Below are positions 6,589-14,075 of a stretch of 15,834 nt of DNA, in pieces; positions within the stretch are counted from its first letter, which is position 1, and each line of letters begins with the position of its first letter. This DNA is from Spirochaetales bacterium (GTDB lineage: Bacteria; Spirochaetota; Spirochaetia; SZUA-6; DRHE01). Location: assembly GCA_016930895.1 (NCBI GenBank), contig JAFGFV010000091.1:1-15834 (forward strand), given 5' to 3'. The notes beneath the pieces were generated by a model. It saw nothing but the letters and a program-made list of their open reading frames with translations. It was not told the DNA's origin and did no database searches. The translations under genes and the position numbers were made by a program.

Positions 6589-7095
6589 ATGTATCACCGG
6601 GTCGTACGCAAACAGCCCAACAGCAAGTCCTGTCTGGTCTGCGGGATGAGGAACCCCTTGGGTCTCAAGGGGGCCTTCTACGAGCTGGACAACGGCGAGC
6701 TGCTGTGCACCTTCGTCCCTGCGGAGGAGCACCAGAGCTACCCCGGGCGGCTGCACGGCGGGATCGCGGCGGCGATCCTCGACGAGACCATCGGCCGGGC
6801 GATCATGATGGGCACCGAGGAGGAGGTCTGGGGTGTGACCGCCGAGTTCACGATCCGCTATCGCAAGCCGATCCCCCTGGAAGCCCCGCTCCGGGTGGTG
6901 GCCAGGATCACCAGGAGGGGAGGGCGGGTATTCGAGGGAACCGGCGAGATCCTTCTCGAAGACGGATCGGTGGCGGCGGAGGGCGAGGGGCGCTACATCC
7001 GCATGCCCCTGGAGCGCATCTCCGAGTTCGACCGGGAGCAGGAAGAGTGGCGGGTGGTCGCGCACCCGGGGGACCGGGAGGGGTTCGAGCTGTGA
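6589..7095 (+). CDS. PaaI-like hotdog-fold thioesterase
   Basis: A 168-residue protein. The hotdog signature RLHGGIAAAILDETIGRA (His56 onward) and the strand VTAEFTIRYRKPIPL mark it as an acyl-CoA thioesterase of the PaaI/YiiD type. An N-terminal CLVCGMRNPLGLKG motif (Cys15, Cys18) is common in one branch of this family. The C-terminal 30 residues are polar and extend past the domain. Members hydrolyse aromatic or medium-chain acyl-CoAs. The substrate is unknown here. GAGGG at 6584-6588 abuts ATG 6589; GGGAGG at 6574-6579 may serve instead. The stop overlaps the start of the SDR gene, suggesting a joint role in acyl or keto metabolism. Confidence 0.85.
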   Translation: MYHRVVRKQPNSKSCLVCGMRNPLGLKGAFYELDNGELLCTFVPAEEHQSYPGRLHGGIAAAILDETIGRAIMMGTEEEVWGVTAEFTIRYRKPIPLEAPLRVVARITRRGGRVFEGTGEILLEDGSVAAEGEGRYIRMPLERISEFDREQEEWRVVAHPGDREGFEL

Positions 7096-7919
7096 GCCCG
7101 ACCCAGCCCGGCAGCGGCGCCGCGGGCGAGTTCTCGGGAAAGGTCGCCCTGGTGACCGGGGGCTCCAGCGGCATCGGCCGGGCCACGGCCAGACTCCTGT
7201 ATGCCCGGGGGGCCACGGTGTTCGTGGGTGGGTCGAACCGGGAGAAGCTGGAGCATTCCCTGCGCGAGCTCGCCGGGCCCCCGGGGTCGGTGGCGGGGCA
7301 GGCGGGGCTCCACCCGGCCCTCGGTGACGTGCGCCGGGTCGAGGACTGCGCCCGCCTGGTCCGGGAGACCGTGGATCGGGCGGGGCGGCTCGACCTGGTG
7401 GTCAACTCCGCGGGGGTGTGGGTGGAAGGGCCGGCGGCAGAGGTCTCGGAGGAGAGCTGGGACCACGTCCTGGACGTGAACCTCAAGGGGACCTTCTTCG
7501 TCTGCCGCTACGCCGTCCCCGAGCTGGTCCGGACCCGCGGCTGCATCGTGAACGTCAGCTCCGACTCGGGGGTCTGGGGCAACGACGGGGCTGCGGTGTA
7601 CTGCGCCTCCAAGGGCGGGGTGACCATCCTGACCAAGGCCCTGGCGGTCGAGCTGGCCCCTCGGGGCGTGCGGGTCAACGCGGTCTGTCCCGGGGATGTG
7701 GACACCCCCATGCTCCGCGAGGCGGTGCGACGCTACGGCGGCCGGGACCCCGAGCGGTACCTGGCGGAGCTGGTCTCGCACTACCGCCTCGGCCCGGGCC
7801 CCCGCTTGACCAGCGCCGAGGAGGTGGCCGAAACGATTGCGTTTCTCGCCTCCGCCCGGGCCTCGGCCATCACGGGGGCCTGCCTGGCCGTCGACCAGGG
7901 GCTCACCGCTGGACTCTAA
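7092..7919 (+). CDS. short-chain dehydrogenase/reductase (classical SDR)
   Basis: A 275-residue NAD(P)-dependent oxidoreductase. Motifs: [10 protein letters not shown] for cofactor binding (about residues 22-31), VNSAG as the NNAG variant, VNLKGTFF with the structural Asn, Ser in NVSSDSG, and the catalytic YCASK (Tyr170, Lys174) followed by PGDVDTPM. A basic residue after strand 2 (GGSNREK) suggests NADP(H) preference. Overall it resembles 3-oxoacyl-ACP reductase or a glucose-dehydrogenase-type SDR. The exact substrate cannot be told. GTG 7092 overlaps the thioesterase stop by two bases (GTGA), so it is translated by coupling without its own clear ribosome binding site. The pairing with a thioesterase hints at beta-oxidation-like or secondary acyl metabolism. 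Confidence 0.88.
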   Translation: MSPTQPGSGAAGEFSGKVALVTGGSSGIGRATARLLYARGATVFVGGSNREKLEHSLRELAGPPGSVAGQAGLHPALGDVRRVEDCARLVRETVDRAGRLDLVVNSAGVWVEGPAAEVSEESWDHVLDVNLKGTFFVCRYAVPELVRTRGCIVNVSSDSGVWGNDGAAVYCASKGGVTILTKALAVELAPRGVRVNAVCPGDVDTPMLREAVRRYGGRDPERYLAELVSHYRLGPGPRLTSAEEVAETIAFLASARASAITGACLAVDQGLTAGL

Positions 7920-7930
7920 GCGGATCAGCT

Positions 7931-7959
7931 GGAACAATCCCGGGTTTTTGTGCTAGAAT
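7931..7959 (+). promoter_or_regulatory. extended -10 promoter for glnS
   Basis: TGCTAGAAT (7951-7959) is an extended -10. GGAACA (7931-7936), sharing 3/6 with the -35 consensus, is 17 bases upstream. Transcription would start near 7966, 13 bases before the glnS ATG. The preceding CCCGGG plus T5 is too short a hairpin to call a terminator. Confidence 0.5.
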
Positions 7960-7978
7960 TGATATAGGCGAGGAGCTC

Positions 7979-9727
<1,749 letters not shown>

Positions 9728-9736
9728 GAGCGCAGC

Positions 9737-10027
9737 ATGGGATACCTGCACTACACGGTCACGGTGGCCCAGGACAAGCAGATCCGGGTCTCTCTCAGCA
9801 ACCGCGCCAACGTCCGGCTGCTGGACACTTTGAACTACTACAAGTACCGGGCGGGCCGGCCGTACCAGAGCGTGAGCGAGTTCTCCGAGGAGACCCGAGT
9901 GCAGATCAAGCCGCCGCACAAGGGGGAGTGGCACGTGATCGTCGACCTCAAGGGGCAGGGCGAGGAGGTGCGCGCCATCGTCGACGTGGTCGACGCCCCG
10001 GACAAGCACTCAGGAGGAGGGACGTAG
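9737..10027 (+). CDS. DUF1883-domain protein
   Basis: A 96-residue small soluble protein. The family pattern is visible: YLHYTVTVAQDKQIRV, then ANVRLLDTLNYYKYRAGRPY, then EWHVIVDLKGQGEEVRAIV. This matches DUF1883, a beta-rich domain that also occurs next to TIR domains and in defence-related proteins; its biochemical role is unsettled. The last 10 residues (DKHSGGGT) are a polar tail. It starts 9 bases after the glnS stop with GGAG at 9727-9730 and is in the same transcription unit. No TIR partner is encoded here, so a defence role is not supported by context. Confidence 0.75.
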   Translation: MGYLHYTVTVAQDKQIRVSLSNRANVRLLDTLNYYKYRAGRPYQSVSEFSEETRVQIKPPHKGEWHVIVDLKGQGEEVRAIVDVVDAPDKHSGGGT

Positions 10028-10029
10028 AC

Positions 10030-10212
10030 ATGTCCGATCTTCAGGAGACGCTGGATTCCAGGAAGAGGGAGCTGCGGGAGCTCGTGCGGTCCCGTTCCAA
10101 GGCGACCTGCGCGGAGGTCGTGTCCACGGAGATCGACGTGCGCCGGGAAACCCGGATCGAGGAGCTGGAGGACGAGATCGTGACGCTGCGCAGAAGGCTC
10201 AAGGGCACGTGA
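10030..10212 (+). CDS. small probable coiled-coil protein (60 residues)
   Basis: ATG 10030 follows AGGAGG (10013-10018) at 11 bases and lies 2 bases past the DUF1883 stop. The 60 residues are strongly charged. They start SDLQETLDSRKRELRELVR and end RIEELEDEIVTLRRRLKG, with heptad-like Leu/Ile spacing in both halves. I recognise no family. The stop overlaps the msrA GTG (10209), so it is coupled both ways. The one cysteine is in SKATCAEV. It may be a small structural or adaptor protein; no function is proposed. Confidence 0.6.
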   Translation: MSDLQETLDSRKRELRELVRSRSKATCAEVVSTEIDVRRETRIEELEDEIVTLRRRLKGT

Positions 10213-11003
10213 GCGCAGGCGTAAGGGGACCTTTGGAAGTGCTTCAGCGTGTTGCGCAGGCAGGGTTTCTGCTGGCGACCGTGATTCTGGTTTCCTGCTT
10301 CTCTGGGGGCGACCAGGGAGCCGGGACCTCGGGCACAGCGCCGAGTGCCCGACGCACGCCGCCGATCGACCAGCGCAACCCGGCGATCACCGAAACCGCG
10401 ACCTTTGCCCTTGGGTGATTCTGGACCCCGGATGCCCGGTTCGGGCAGCTCGACGGGGTGCTGAGCACCCGGGTGGGGTACGCCGGCGGCACCAGCCCCA
10501 ACCCCACCTACTACCAGATCGGCGACCACTCCGAGAGCGTACAGATCCTCTTTGACCCTAGCGTCATTTCCTACGACCGGCTCCTCGAGATCTTCTGGCA
10601 GGCCCACGACCCAACCGCCGGCCCCTATTCCCGGCAGTACATGTCCCTGATCCTGGCGCACGGTGACGCTCAGCGTCTCGCGGCGGAGCGCTCCCGGCGG
10701 GCCGAGGAGGAGCGCCGGGGTGTCCCGGTCGTGACCGAGATCCTCTCCGAGTGGAGCTTTACCCCGGCCGAGGGCTATCACCAGAAGTATTCCCTGCGGG
10801 CCGACGAGCTCTTGCTGCGGGAGCTCAGGGCCATGTATCCCGGCGAAGAACAGCTCGTGGCCTCCACGGCCGCCGCCCGCATCAACGGCTACCTGGGCGG
10901 GTACGGCACCCTCCGGGAGCTGGAGCGGGAGATCGACAGCTACGGCCTGTCTCCGGAAGCCTCCGAGTACCTGCGCCGGAGAGTCGGCCGCTTCCGGCCC
11001 TGA
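10209..11003 (+). CDS. msrA: selenocysteine-containing peptide methionine sulfoxide reductase A, lipoprotein form (TGA 10416-10418 read as Sec)
   Basis: MsrA reduces methionine-S-sulfoxide in oxidised proteins. The frame from GTG 10209 runs through TGA 10416-10418 to TGA 11001-11003, giving 264 residues with position 70 as Sec. The TGA sits in ALG-(TGA)-FW, exactly where MsrA has GCFW with its nucleophile. Further family motifs continue in the same frame: VGYAGGTSPNPTY, DHSESVQILFDP, EIFWQAHDPT, QYMSLI and AEGYHQKY. Residues 1-30 are a lipoprotein signal peptide with lipobox LVSC (Cys30), so the enzyme is probably membrane-tethered outside the cytoplasm. No other Cys occurs in the catalytic domain, so there is no resolving cysteine. 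A SECIS-like hairpin follows the TGA. The alternative is a Cys-to-stop nonsense mutation, which I think less likely. Confidence 0.85.
10425..10459 (+). promoter_or_regulatory. bacterial SECIS-like hairpin for Sec insertion in msrA
   Basis: The outer stem pairs ACCCCG (10425-10430) with CGGGGT (10454-10459), 6 bp. The inner stem pairs TGCCCG (10433-10438) with CGGGCA (10442-10447), 6 bp, capped by loop GTT (10439-10441). An internal loop of 2 and 6 bases separates the stems. The apical loop begins 20 bases after the TGA and starts with G, fitting the bacterial SECIS rule of 16-37 nt spacing with a G in the first two loop positions. The element lies inside the coding sequence, as is normal in bacteria, where SelB binds the loop. 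Confidence 0.75.
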
Positions 11004-11059
11004 GGCCGCAGGTCAGGGACGCAGCGATGCCCGCGGGGAACCGAATACGGGGCCCCGGG

Positions 11060-11089
11060 GTTACAGGGAAGCGGCGAACGGTGTATCAT
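11060..11089 (+). promoter_or_regulatory. probable promoter giving a near-leaderless HIT mRNA
   Basis: GTTACA (11060-11065) and TATCAT (11084-11089) are separated by 18 bases, with 4/6 and 5/6 matches. Transcription would begin near 11096, only about 3 bases before the ATG at 11099. No Shine-Dalgarno is evident. Confidence 0.4.
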
Positions 11090-11098
11090 GCTCGGCGT

Positions 11099-11446
11099 AT
11101 GACCGGGCAGACCGTCTTCGACCGCATCCTCGAGGGAACCCTTCCGGCGCGGATGGTCTACGAGGACAGCCATGTCCTGGCGTTCCACGACGCCCACCCG
11201 CAGGCTCCCGTCCACGTGCTCGTGATTCCCAAGCGCAGGGCCGGCAGCTTCGCCGAGCTGGCCGCGCAGGAACCGGAGGTGATCGGGCATTTCTTCCAGG
11301 GAGTGGCGGCCACGGCCCGCACCCTGGGCCTGCTGGAGAACGGCTACCGGCTGGTCATCAACACCGGGCGCGATGCGAATCAGACCGTGGCGTACGTGCA
11401 CGCCCACATCCTCGGGGGCCGAGCGCTGGGCTGGCCGCCGGGTTGA
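11099..11446 (+). CDS. HIT-family nucleotide hydrolase/phosphoramidase-like protein
   Basis: A 115-residue single-domain protein of the HinT/PKCI type. It opens with TVFDRILEGTLPARMVYED, continues with VLAFHDAHPQAPVHVLVIPK and GYRLVINTGRDANQTV, and closes with YVHAHILGGRALGWPPG. The HIT triad HxHxH is altered to Tyr-Val-His-Ala-His: the first His is replaced by Tyr while the nucleophilic second and the third His remain. HinT proteins hydrolyse AMP-lysine and other nucleoside phosphoramidates. Activity cannot be assumed with the altered triad. ATG 11099 is where the family begins. The upstream TATCAT suggests it has its own promoter and is not purely an msrA operon member. Confidence 0.85.
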   Translation: MTGQTVFDRILEGTLPARMVYEDSHVLAFHDAHPQAPVHVLVIPKRRAGSFAELAAQEPEVIGHFFQGVAATARTLGLLENGYRLVINTGRDANQTVAYVHAHILGGRALGWPPG

Positions 11447-11468
11447 AGGCTCTTACGGGAGGTGAACC

Positions 11469-12605
11469 GTGAGCAAGAAGGGGCCGATCGGCATTACCCC
11501 GATTGGGGCGGCGGGGCTGGCCGCCGGAGTGCTGCTCTCTCTCCTCGCCGCGGGGGCTCTGGAGGCCCAGACCCTGGACCTGCCGCTGCTCGGGGCCGTC
11601 GAGGCGAACCTGTACTCGTCCATCTCCTTCGACGAAATCGGGGGCAAGGTGTACACGGACGGGATTCCGGACGTGCGCAATCAGCTCCTGCGTCTGAGCC
11701 TGGACCCTCCGGAGCTGGAGGGTCTCGTCGATATCCACCGCTACCACGGAAGCTTCGCGGGGGAGCTCCTGGTGGCCATCATGGGCACGGACAACCGTCC
11801 CCGGTTGTTCCTCATGGACCCGCTGAGCCTGAAACGCAGGGCCGCGCCGAACTGGGGAATCTCGATCGACTGGGCGCTCGTCGAGGCGGGGGAAGGTTCG
11901 TTCTACTGCGCGCGCAGCCTGCCGAGCGGCCGGTATGAACCCTACCGCTTCGATGTCGGGGCCAGGGCCGTCCGGGCAGTGGACACCGCCGGGGTACCCA
12001 TAGACCTCTCGGGGGACGGGCTGCACCTGCTGATCCAGGACCCTGAGAGTGGGCGGGTGGTCTTCTGGAACCTGTTCGAGGACAAGCCCACCGGGTCGGT
12101 GCCCTCCCTCGCCCCTCCCGGGCAGGTGCGCTTCGTGGACAACGGCTACGCCCTCCTGCCCCCCGAGGACCCGAAGCGTCCCTGGAGCGTCGTGGACGTG
12201 GAAGGCAAGGAAGCGCTGTCACTGTCGCTGAGCTGCGGACGCTTCCGGCCGCTGTCGCTGTGGTTGAGCCGGGACGGCCGCCACGGCGTGGCCGGCTACA
12301 TGTCCCGCTTGAACCCCCGCGCCGCGGTGGTCGATGCCGCGCCCCTGTGGCAGCGGCTCAGGGCGGAGGGGCTCGTGTTCACGGCCACCTCCGGGACCCT
12401 GAACGCCGGCCGGGTCAGGATCCGGGAACACCCGAGCCTGAAGGCCAAGACCCTCGGCCACCTGGAACAGGGGGAGAAGGTCCGGGTCCTGGAGCGCAGC
12501 GGGTACCGTGAGCCGATCGACGGGATGGTGGCCCCCTGGTACCGGATCGAGACCGAGGACGGCCGGGCGGGGTGGTCCTACGGTCACTTCATCGACCTGC
12601 GATGA
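11469..12605 (+). CDS. secreted protein with beta-propeller-like body and C-terminal SH3b domain
   Basis: A 378-residue exported protein. GTG 11469 follows GGGAGGTG (11457-11464). The signal peptide has Lys residues at 3-4, a hydrophobic core AGLAAGVLLSLLAAGAL, and a cut near LEAQ. The body (about 35-300) is built of repeated beta-strand units such as LLVAIMGTDNRPRLFLMDP, GRVVFWNLFEDK and HGVAGYMSRLNP, suggestive of a small propeller or WD40-like fold. Residues about 305-378 form an SH3b domain with LNAGRVRIREHPSLKAKTLG, LEQGEKVRVLE and WYRIETEDGRAGWSYGHFI, commonly used to bind peptidoglycan or other envelope partners. The specific function is unknown. The stop overlaps the nitroreductase ATG (ATGA). 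Confidence 0.75.
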   Translation: MSKKGPIGITPIGAAGLAAGVLLSLLAAGALEAQTLDLPLLGAVEANLYSSISFDEIGGKVYTDGIPDVRNQLLRLSLDPPELEGLVDIHRYHGSFAGELLVAIMGTDNRPRLFLMDPLSLKRRAAPNWGISIDWALVEAGEGSFYCARSLPSGRYEPYRFDVGARAVRAVDTAGVPIDLSGDGLHLLIQDPESGRVVFWNLFEDKPTGSVPSLAPPGQVRFVDNGYALLPPEDPKRPWSVVDVEGKEALSLSLSCGRFRPLSLWLSRDGRHGVAGYMSRLNPRAAVVDAAPLWQRLRAEGLVFTATSGTLNAGRVRIREHPSLKAKTLGHLEQGEKVRVLERSGYREPIDGMVAPWYRIETEDGRAGWSYGHFIDLR

Positions 12606-13213
12606 GCTTCCTCCAGCTGGTGCGCCGGCGCCAGAGCGTCCGGCGCTACCTGGACCGCCCGGTCGAGCCCGACAAGCTGGACCGCTGCCTGGAGGCCGCG
12701 CGCCTGGCACCCTCCGCCTCGAACGCGCAGGACTGGGCTTTCGTGGTGGTGGACCATCCCGAGCTCAAGAGCGCGGTGGCCCGGCAGACCATCGCGCCGC
12801 TGCGCTCGTTCAACACCTTCACAGACCAGGCCCCGGTGCTCGTGGTCGTACTGAGCGAGAAGCCCGCGCTGGTGACCCGGACGCTGTGGAGGGCCTTCGG
12901 CCGGGACTACGGGCTCATCGACATCGGGATCGCAGCGGAGCATTTCTGCCTGCAGGCTGCAGAGGAGGGTTTGGGGACCTGCATGCTGGGCTGGTTCGAC
13001 GGAAAAAAGATCAAGAGCCTGCTCGGAATTCCCTCCGGGCCCAGGGTGGACCTGGTCATCGCGGTGGGGTACCCCGAGGATCCGGCGCCCGTTTCCAAAC
13101 GGCGCAAACCGCTGGACAGAATCGTGAGCTACAATCGGTACGGCGGTGTGCCTGGAGCCGGGAGCCGAGGGAGGAGGAGATATGCCTTTGACGATTCGCA
13201 GCACAGCCTTTGA
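12602..13213 (+). CDS. nitroreductase-family FMN oxidoreductase
   Basis: A 203-residue protein. The N-terminal RRRQSVRRYLDRPVE is the FMN-phosphate-binding signature of the nitroreductase superfamily. It is followed by APSASNAQDWAFVVV, the GIAAEHFCLQAAEEGLGTCML helix region, and VDLVIAVGYPEDP near the C-terminus. Members use FMN and NAD(P)H to reduce nitro groups, quinones or flavins. The substrate is not evident. ATG 12602 overlaps the preceding stop. The tail (SYNRYGGVPGAGSRGRRR onward) runs 32 bases into the next gene's coding region. That tail has the look of non-conserved sequence, and the conserved domain ends about 20 residues earlier, near KPLDRIVSYNRYG. Confidence 0.88.
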   Translation: MSFLQLVRRRQSVRRYLDRPVEPDKLDRCLEAARLAPSASNAQDWAFVVVDHPELKSAVARQTIAPLRSFNTFTDQAPVLVVVLSEKPALVTRTLWRAFGRDYGLIDIGIAAEHFCLQAAEEGLGTCMLGWFDGKKIKSLLGIPSGPRVDLVIAVGYPEDPAPVSKRRKPLDRIVSYNRYGGVPGAGSRGRRRYAFDDSQHSL

Positions 13214-13646
13214 GGCCGGAGGACCGATCGCGCAGACGTACACCTGCGACGGACGTGACGTGTCCCCGCCGCTGCGGTGGGACAACGTGCCGGATGCAAC
13301 GAAGAGCTTCGCGCTGGTCTGCGACGATCCGGACGCGCCCGTGGGGACCTGGGTGCACTGGGTGCTCTACAGGATCCCGGGAAGCGTGCGCCAACTCCCC
13401 GAGGCGGTGCCGGCGCGGGAGACTCTCCCGGATGGCAGCACCCAGGGCAGGAACGACTTCGGCAAGATAGGCTACGGCGGACCGTGCCCTCCCCGGGGGA
13501 AACCCCACCGCTATTTCTTCAGGCTCTACGCGCTGGACGAAGAGCTTTCCCTGGCGCCCGGGCTCAGCAAGAAGGCCCTGCTCAAGGCCATCGACGGGCA
13601 CGTGCTGGTCGAGGCGGAGCTGTACGGGACCTACGGGCGCAGGTAG
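13182..13646 (+). CDS. YbhB/YbcL-type phosphatidylethanolamine-binding-like (PEBP) protein
   Basis: A 154-residue protein. Key motifs are the anion-binding-site segments CDGRDVSPPLRWDNVP, DDPDAPVGTWVHWVLYRIP and GPCPPRGKPHRYFFRLYALD, all hallmarks of the bacterial Raf-kinase-inhibitor-like YbhB/YbcL family. The last residues (LVEAELYGTYGR) complete the usual final strand. No signal peptide is present. The molecular role of bacterial members is poorly defined. ATG 13182 is chosen because GAGGAGGAG sits immediately upstream. The gene starts inside the end of the nitroreductase gene, in another frame. It ends 30 bases before the convergent Mth938-domain gene. Confidence 0.92.
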   Translation: MPLTIRSTAFEAGGPIAQTYTCDGRDVSPPLRWDNVPDATKSFALVCDDPDAPVGTWVHWVLYRIPGSVRQLPEAVPARETLPDGSTQGRNDFGKIGYGGPCPPRGKPHRYFFRLYALDEELSLAPGLSKKALLKAIDGHVLVEAELYGTYGRR

Positions 13647-13676
13647 CTTCGGTCGCCGCGGCTGGTGGCGCTGCTC

Positions 13677-14015
13677 TCAGCAGGTCAGGTGCAGAGCCGC
13701 GACGACCCGGCCTTCCGCACGTCGCCGGTTGTACTCCTGGACGGCCGCGTCCGTGGGGACGGGCACGAGCTCGATCTCCCGGCGGCGGGCCTCTTCCACG
13801 ACCTGCTTCTCGACCTTCATGCGTCCGAGCTTACCCAGGCCTACGATCAGCAGCTGCGGATGGTAGCGGAGCACTTCCTGCAGATCCTGCAGGGCGAAGG
13901 CGTGTCCTCTCTCGCGCCACCAGTCCCCCTGGACGCCTTCCGGGTAGATGATCACATCGGAACGATAGAGGGTTCCGTCGATCGTGATCCGGCCGAAGGA
14001 ATAGGAGTCGATCAT
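13677..14015 (-). CDS. Mth938-domain (DUF498) protein
   Basis: A 112-residue minus-strand protein. Diagnostic motifs are IDSYSFGRITIDG, YRSDVIIYPEGVQGDWWR, GHAFALQDLQEVL and LLIVGLGKLGRMKVEK, matching the Mth938/NDUFAF3-like family, a small alpha/beta domain. In eukaryotes the relative NDUFAF3 helps assemble complex I; the bacterial role is not established. ATG at 14015 has a GGAGGGGGAGAGG run just upstream. ATG at 14033 (118 residues) is in frame but lies inside that ribosome binding site, so the shorter form is preferred. The codon pattern and conserved domain show this strand is coding, and not the + strand frame that runs opposite to it. Confidence 0.85.
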   Translation of the reverse strand: MIDSYSFGRITIDGTLYRSDVIIYPEGVQGDWWRERGHAFALQDLQEVLRYHPQLLIVGLGKLGRMKVEKQVVEEARRREIELVPVPTDAAVQEYNRRRAEGRVVAALHLTC

Positions 14016-14075
14016 ACGCCTCTCCCCCTCCATGACGATACGGTGTACACTCCCGAGGGGTCAAGGGCCGCAGCT
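14016..14075. promoter_or_regulatory. divergent promoter region between Mth938-domain gene and methyltransferase
   Basis: About 60 bases separate the two divergent starts. On the + strand TACACT (14046-14051) resembles a -10 box, without a good -35. The minus strand carries the Shine-Dalgarno-like run for the Mth938-domain gene. Clear operators cannot be seen. Confidence 0.25.

Noticed and set aside
5263..7065. 600-codon minus-strand frame opposite the histidine kinase and thioesterase
   Set aside because: Same reason: the + strand carries complete kinase and hotdog motifs, and the antisense translation has none.
7937..7950. CCCGGG followed by TTTTT as an intrinsic terminator before glnS
   Set aside because: The hairpin would have only 3 bp with no loop room. 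The T-run fits better as the spacer of an extended -10 promoter.
9737..10212. DUF1883 gene plus small coiled-coil gene as a defence system
   Set aside because: No TIR, nuclease or other effector is encoded nearby, and the genes sit in a housekeeping transcription unit.
10209..10418. Separate 69-residue lipoprotein ending at TGA 10418, with a separate MsrA starting near 10458
   Set aside because: The MsrA fragment would lack its catalytic residue. The frame is continuous across the TGA, the TGA falls exactly at the Cys position, and a SECIS-like hairpin follows.
13665..14075. Extended N-terminus of the methyltransferase through 13665-14075
   Set aside because: That stretch runs opposite the conserved Mth938-domain gene. 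The methyltransferase domain begins only after about 14094.
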